Source: Gallibacterium trehalosifermentans
GTDB taxonomy: Bacteria > Pseudomonadota > Gammaproteobacteria > Enterobacterales > Pasteurellaceae
Assembly (NCBI RefSeq): GCF_042433055.1
Contig: NZ_JBHLWB010000003.1
Span: forward strand, 1-64,000
Length of the DNA stretch: 64,000 bases
Reading direction: 5' to 3'
Part shown: piece after piece, positions 62,037 through 64,000 of the stretch
Layout of the letters: each line of letters starts with the position of its first letter
How positions within the stretch are numbered: position 1 is the first letter of the stretch
The notes under the pieces: model-generated
Database searches by the model: none
What the model saw: only the letters and a program-made list of their open reading frames with translations
What the model was told of the DNA's origin: nothing
Translations under genes and position numbers: made by a program

Positions 62037-62230
62037 GTGCCTTGCCCGAATGTAGGAAAGATTTTTAGGCAAAAAACGTCTAATTTTTCTGAGCCGTGCG
62101 AAGAAAAATATCAGTTTTTTGCCGCCCGAAAAATCTTGACGGAATGAGGAAATAGCAAGGCACTAGGGCGTGCTTTTTTTTGCCCACTTTTCTTTGCACG
62201 AGCAAAAAAAAGTGGGGCGCCCTTTAGGGC
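62037..62230. repeat. Nested long inverted repeats (intergenic element)
   Basis: The outer arms GTGCCTTGC (62037-62045) and GCAAGGCAC (62155-62163) pair perfectly. Inside them lie AAGATTTTT / AAAAATCTT, GGCAAAAAAC / GTTTTTTGCC and TTTTTCT / AGAAAAA. A second hairpin at about 62171-62218 (GCCCACTTTT...AAAAGTGGGGC) and a short GCCC-TTTA-GGGC hairpin follow. The whole 380-base gap between the amidohydrolase and transporter stops has no gene. I recall similar sequences in other Pasteurellaceae but cannot confirm it here. It may be a mobile palindromic element, a terminator cluster or a structured RNA. Confidence 0.7.
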
Positions 62231-62320
62231 GAAACCTAAATCTTAATTTAAGTGAAAAATAATCCAAAAAATTAATAAATATAACTTTATCAATAAACTG
62301 AGATTCCAATCTAAAAATTC

Positions 62321-63514
62321 TTAAACACTCCTCACTTTCCATAAACAAAAAAGTGAAATAAAGGTTAAAACCGAACAAAAATAAAACGTATCATAATAGC
62401 TATAAATATCACCAATTAACCCAGCAATAGGTCCGCCTAGAATCCAGCTACTTTTTGCACTATTGGTAAATAATGTGGTGGCTGAGCCTAACTGTGTTGG
62501 CATAAGATCTTGAAAATAGGTGAGTCCAATCGTGGCTAAAATACCAATTAAAATCGCATTTAATAGTTGTAAACAAATTAACCCCCATATTGATGTGGTG
62601 ATTAATAACAAAGGATAGAACACAATCCCACAGAGTAATGCACAGAGCATTAAATGTTTTTTTGCAACAAATTTACTTAACCACCCAGCTAGCAGCATTA
62701 CAGGAATTTCTAGTCCAGCAGCCGTTCCCATTAGAACCCCCGCTAAATTTTCTGGTAAATGGAGTTGTGTTGTAATGTATAACGGCATATTAATCAAATA
62801 CATACTATTACAACTAAAAATAAAGATTAATGCTAAGGCTAGATAAATCACGGAGCGCTTATTTTGTTGTGGCGCTTGTGGCAATGTTGTGGTTTTCGCG
62901 GTTTTTCTTTGCTCGCTGAGTTTTGGTAAGAGAAAACGTGCAAAAGCGCCACTCAACAAAAAAGTCGCAGCCCCTAATAAAAAAAGGAATGTGAAGCCTT
63001 TATTGATGGCTAACCAAAACGCTAATGGCGGACCAATAATCCAAGCTAAGGAAATTTGTGCGCGCATAATAGACATGAACATCACGGCTTGCCGTTGTTT
63101 ACGGTCGGCATACTCACGCGCGAACGCAAAAATTTGTGGATTTGAGGCAGAACCTAAACCAAATAGGGTTACTGCCAACGTGAGTAATAGCCAGTAATTA
63201 CGGCTATACGCAAAAATCACGTAACCCCCTGCCGCGAGGATACAGCAGAATAAAATCAGAGAACGCCGATCGCTTAGTCGATCAGAAAAATAACCGATCC
63301 ATTGTCCCAATATGATACCGACCAACGCATTCACAGCAAAAAAGGTCCCAACCAAAAATGAAGAAACTTGAACCTCTTTGGCTAAAAACAGGCTTAGTAC
63401 GGGTAATTGAAAAGCAGAGCCAATCCCTGTTAGAAAGGCAATAAACAGAAATGCAAAGGTTACTTTTTTTAGCGAAGTCGGGGAGTTTGTCGCAACTGAA
63501 GTGGATTTAAGCAT
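62321..63514 (-). CDS. Sugar efflux transporter, SetA/SetB-like (MFS)
   Basis: This 397-residue protein has about 12 membrane segments and the SET-family stretch LTGIGSAFQLPVLSLFLAKE at the N terminus, with GQWIGYFSDRLSDRRSLI after it. Members export sugars and sugar analogues, such as lactose or isopropyl thiogalactoside. The substrate here is unknown. It lies between the inverted repeat element and fbaA, on the same strand as fbaA but behind the fbaA terminator. Confidence 0.87.
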   Translation of the reverse strand: MLKSTSVATNSPTSLKKVTFAFLFIAFLTGIGSAFQLPVLSLFLAKEVQVSSFLVGTFFAVNALVGIILGQWIGYFSDRLSDRRSLILFCCILAAGGYVIFAYSRNYWLLLTLAVTLFGLGSASNPQIFAFAREYADRKQRQAVMFMSIMRAQISLAWIIGPPLAFWLAINKGFTFLFLLGAATFLLSGAFARFLLPKLSEQRKTAKTTTLPQAPQQNKRSVIYLALALIFIFSCNSMYLINMPLYITTQLHLPENLAGVLMGTAAGLEIPVMLLAGWLSKFVAKKHLMLCALLCGIVFYPLLLITTSIWGLICLQLLNAILIGILATIGLTYFQDLMPTQLGSATTLFTNSAKSSWILGGPIAGLIGDIYSYYDTFYFCSVLTFISLFCLWKVRSV

Positions 63515-63530
63515 AATAAGACTAACTAAG

Positions 63531-63554
63531 AAAAAGCCCCTGCAAAACAGGGGC
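63531..63554 (-). terminator. Terminator of fbaA
   Basis: On the minus strand GCCCCTG and CAGGGGC pair around TTTTG, followed by TTTTT. It lies 24 bases after the fbaA stop and before the sugar transporter start. Confidence 0.9.
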
Positions 63555-63578
63555 GAAAGATAACAGAAAACGAATTTA

Positions 63579-64000
63579 TTAGAGAACGTCTAAACAATTT
63601 AAATCTTTATACGCCTCTTCTAAACGCGCGATCATTGATTCTTCACCTTTACGTAACCAAACGCGTGGATCGTAATATTTTTTATTTGGTGAATCAGCGC
63701 CTTCAGGGTTACCTAATTGACCTTGTAAGTAAGCTTCGTTTTTCTTGTAGTATTGTAAAATACCATTCCAAGTTGCCCATTGGGTATCGGTATCAATATT
63801 CATTTTCACCACACCGTAAGAAACTGCTTCTTGAATTTCTTCATGTGTTGAACCTGAACCGCCATGGAAAACATAAGAAACTGGTTTATCCGCTGTTAAA
63901 TTATGTTTTGCTTTGATGTAGTCTTGACCTTTTTTCAAGATAACTGGGGTAAGTTTTACATTACCTGGTTTATAAACGCCGTGTACGTTACCAAACGCAG
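63579..64000 (-). CDS. fbaA: Fructose-bisphosphate aldolase class II (C-terminal part)
   Basis: FbaA splits fructose 1,6-bisphosphate to glyceraldehyde 3-phosphate and dihydroxyacetone phosphate with zinc. The gene runs off the end of the window: about 140 C-terminal codons are present. AFGNVHGVYKPGNVKL, a zinc His in VFHGGSGST, VKMNIDTDTQWATW and the end EAYKDLNCLDVL identify it. The ATG-like start at 63938 is internal, as the frame is open to the window edge. Its C terminus and terminator are complete. Confidence 0.96.
   Translation of the reverse strand, partial: AFGNVHGVYKPGNVKLTPVILKKGQDYIKAKHNLTADKPVSYVFHGGSGSTHEEIQEAVSYGVVKMNIDTDTQWATWNGILQYYKKNEAYLQGQLGNPEGADSPNKKYYDPRVWLRKGEESMIARLEEAYKDLNCLDVL

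Noticed and set aside
1..64000. CRISPR arrays, insertion sequences and prophage genes
   Set aside because: No direct repeats with regular spacers, no transposase and no phage structural genes were seen on either strand.

Overview
The window reads as a chromosomal segment of a member of the Pasteurellaceae. Nearly every housekeeping protein looks closest to Haemophilus/Pasteurella-type proteins: RelA, RecO, RlmD, DgkA, MurB, RseABC/RpoE, a three-domain NadR, HflD-PurB and YggX. The DNA is AT-rich, and short runs of gene order (recO-rlmD-relA-dgkA, gnd-pgl-zwf-cysQ, murJ-ribF-ileS) match what I remember of Haemophilus. The genus is uncertain. The Haemophilus-type DNA uptake core AAGTGCGGT was found only three times by eye in 64 kb, so this is probably not a genome dense in that motif.

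Layout. 0-5.4 kb: the end of a 5S rRNA gene with two terminators, a small anchored protein of unknown function, yggL-trmB (minus), mutY-yggX-mltC (plus), then tRNA-Phe and tRNA-Asn. 5.5-7.5 kb: hflD-purB. 7.6-17.7 kb: a five-gene minus-strand block that looks like a composite anti-phage system (SNF2 helicase, frameshifted AIPR protein, N6-adenine methylase, DUF1016 nuclease, type III Res-like helicase-nuclease). 17.7-28.6 kb: engB, a DUF805 protein, eno with a perfect CRP site, a methyltransferase gene with a C9 tract, a metallophosphoesterase, nadR, ubiK, an FMN riboswitch with ribB, tusA, pepQ, yigZ, hemG and rpsT. 28.9-36.2 kb: murJ, ribF, ileS, lspA, ispH. 36.2-43.3 kb: the oxidative pentose phosphate genes gnd, pgl and zwf with cysQ and nudE; a HEPN/MNT pair and a second DUF1016 gene sit between gnd and pgl. 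43.4-47.3 kb: hslR-greB and the rpoE-rseABC envelope-stress genes with a sigma-E promoter, then sdhE. 47.5-54.3 kb: recO, rlmD, an ADP-ribosylglycohydrolase, relA, dgkA, murB. 54.3-64 kb: a Fic toxin with its small antitoxin, rdgC, proC, an MFS transporter, xerD, an NSS transporter, a possible attenuator leader before an amidohydrolase gene, a long nested inverted repeat, a SetA/B-like exporter and the 3' part of fbaA.

The best candidate for an unusual system is the 7.6-17.7 kb block. It carries two different ATP-driven DNA motors, one methylase and up to three separate PD-(D/E)XK-like nuclease motifs. Its AIPR gene is broken by what looks like loss of one A from an A6 run. Other notable signals are the C9 tract, the 60.7 kb leader, the variable cargo between gnd and pgl, and a recO gene without a standard start codon.
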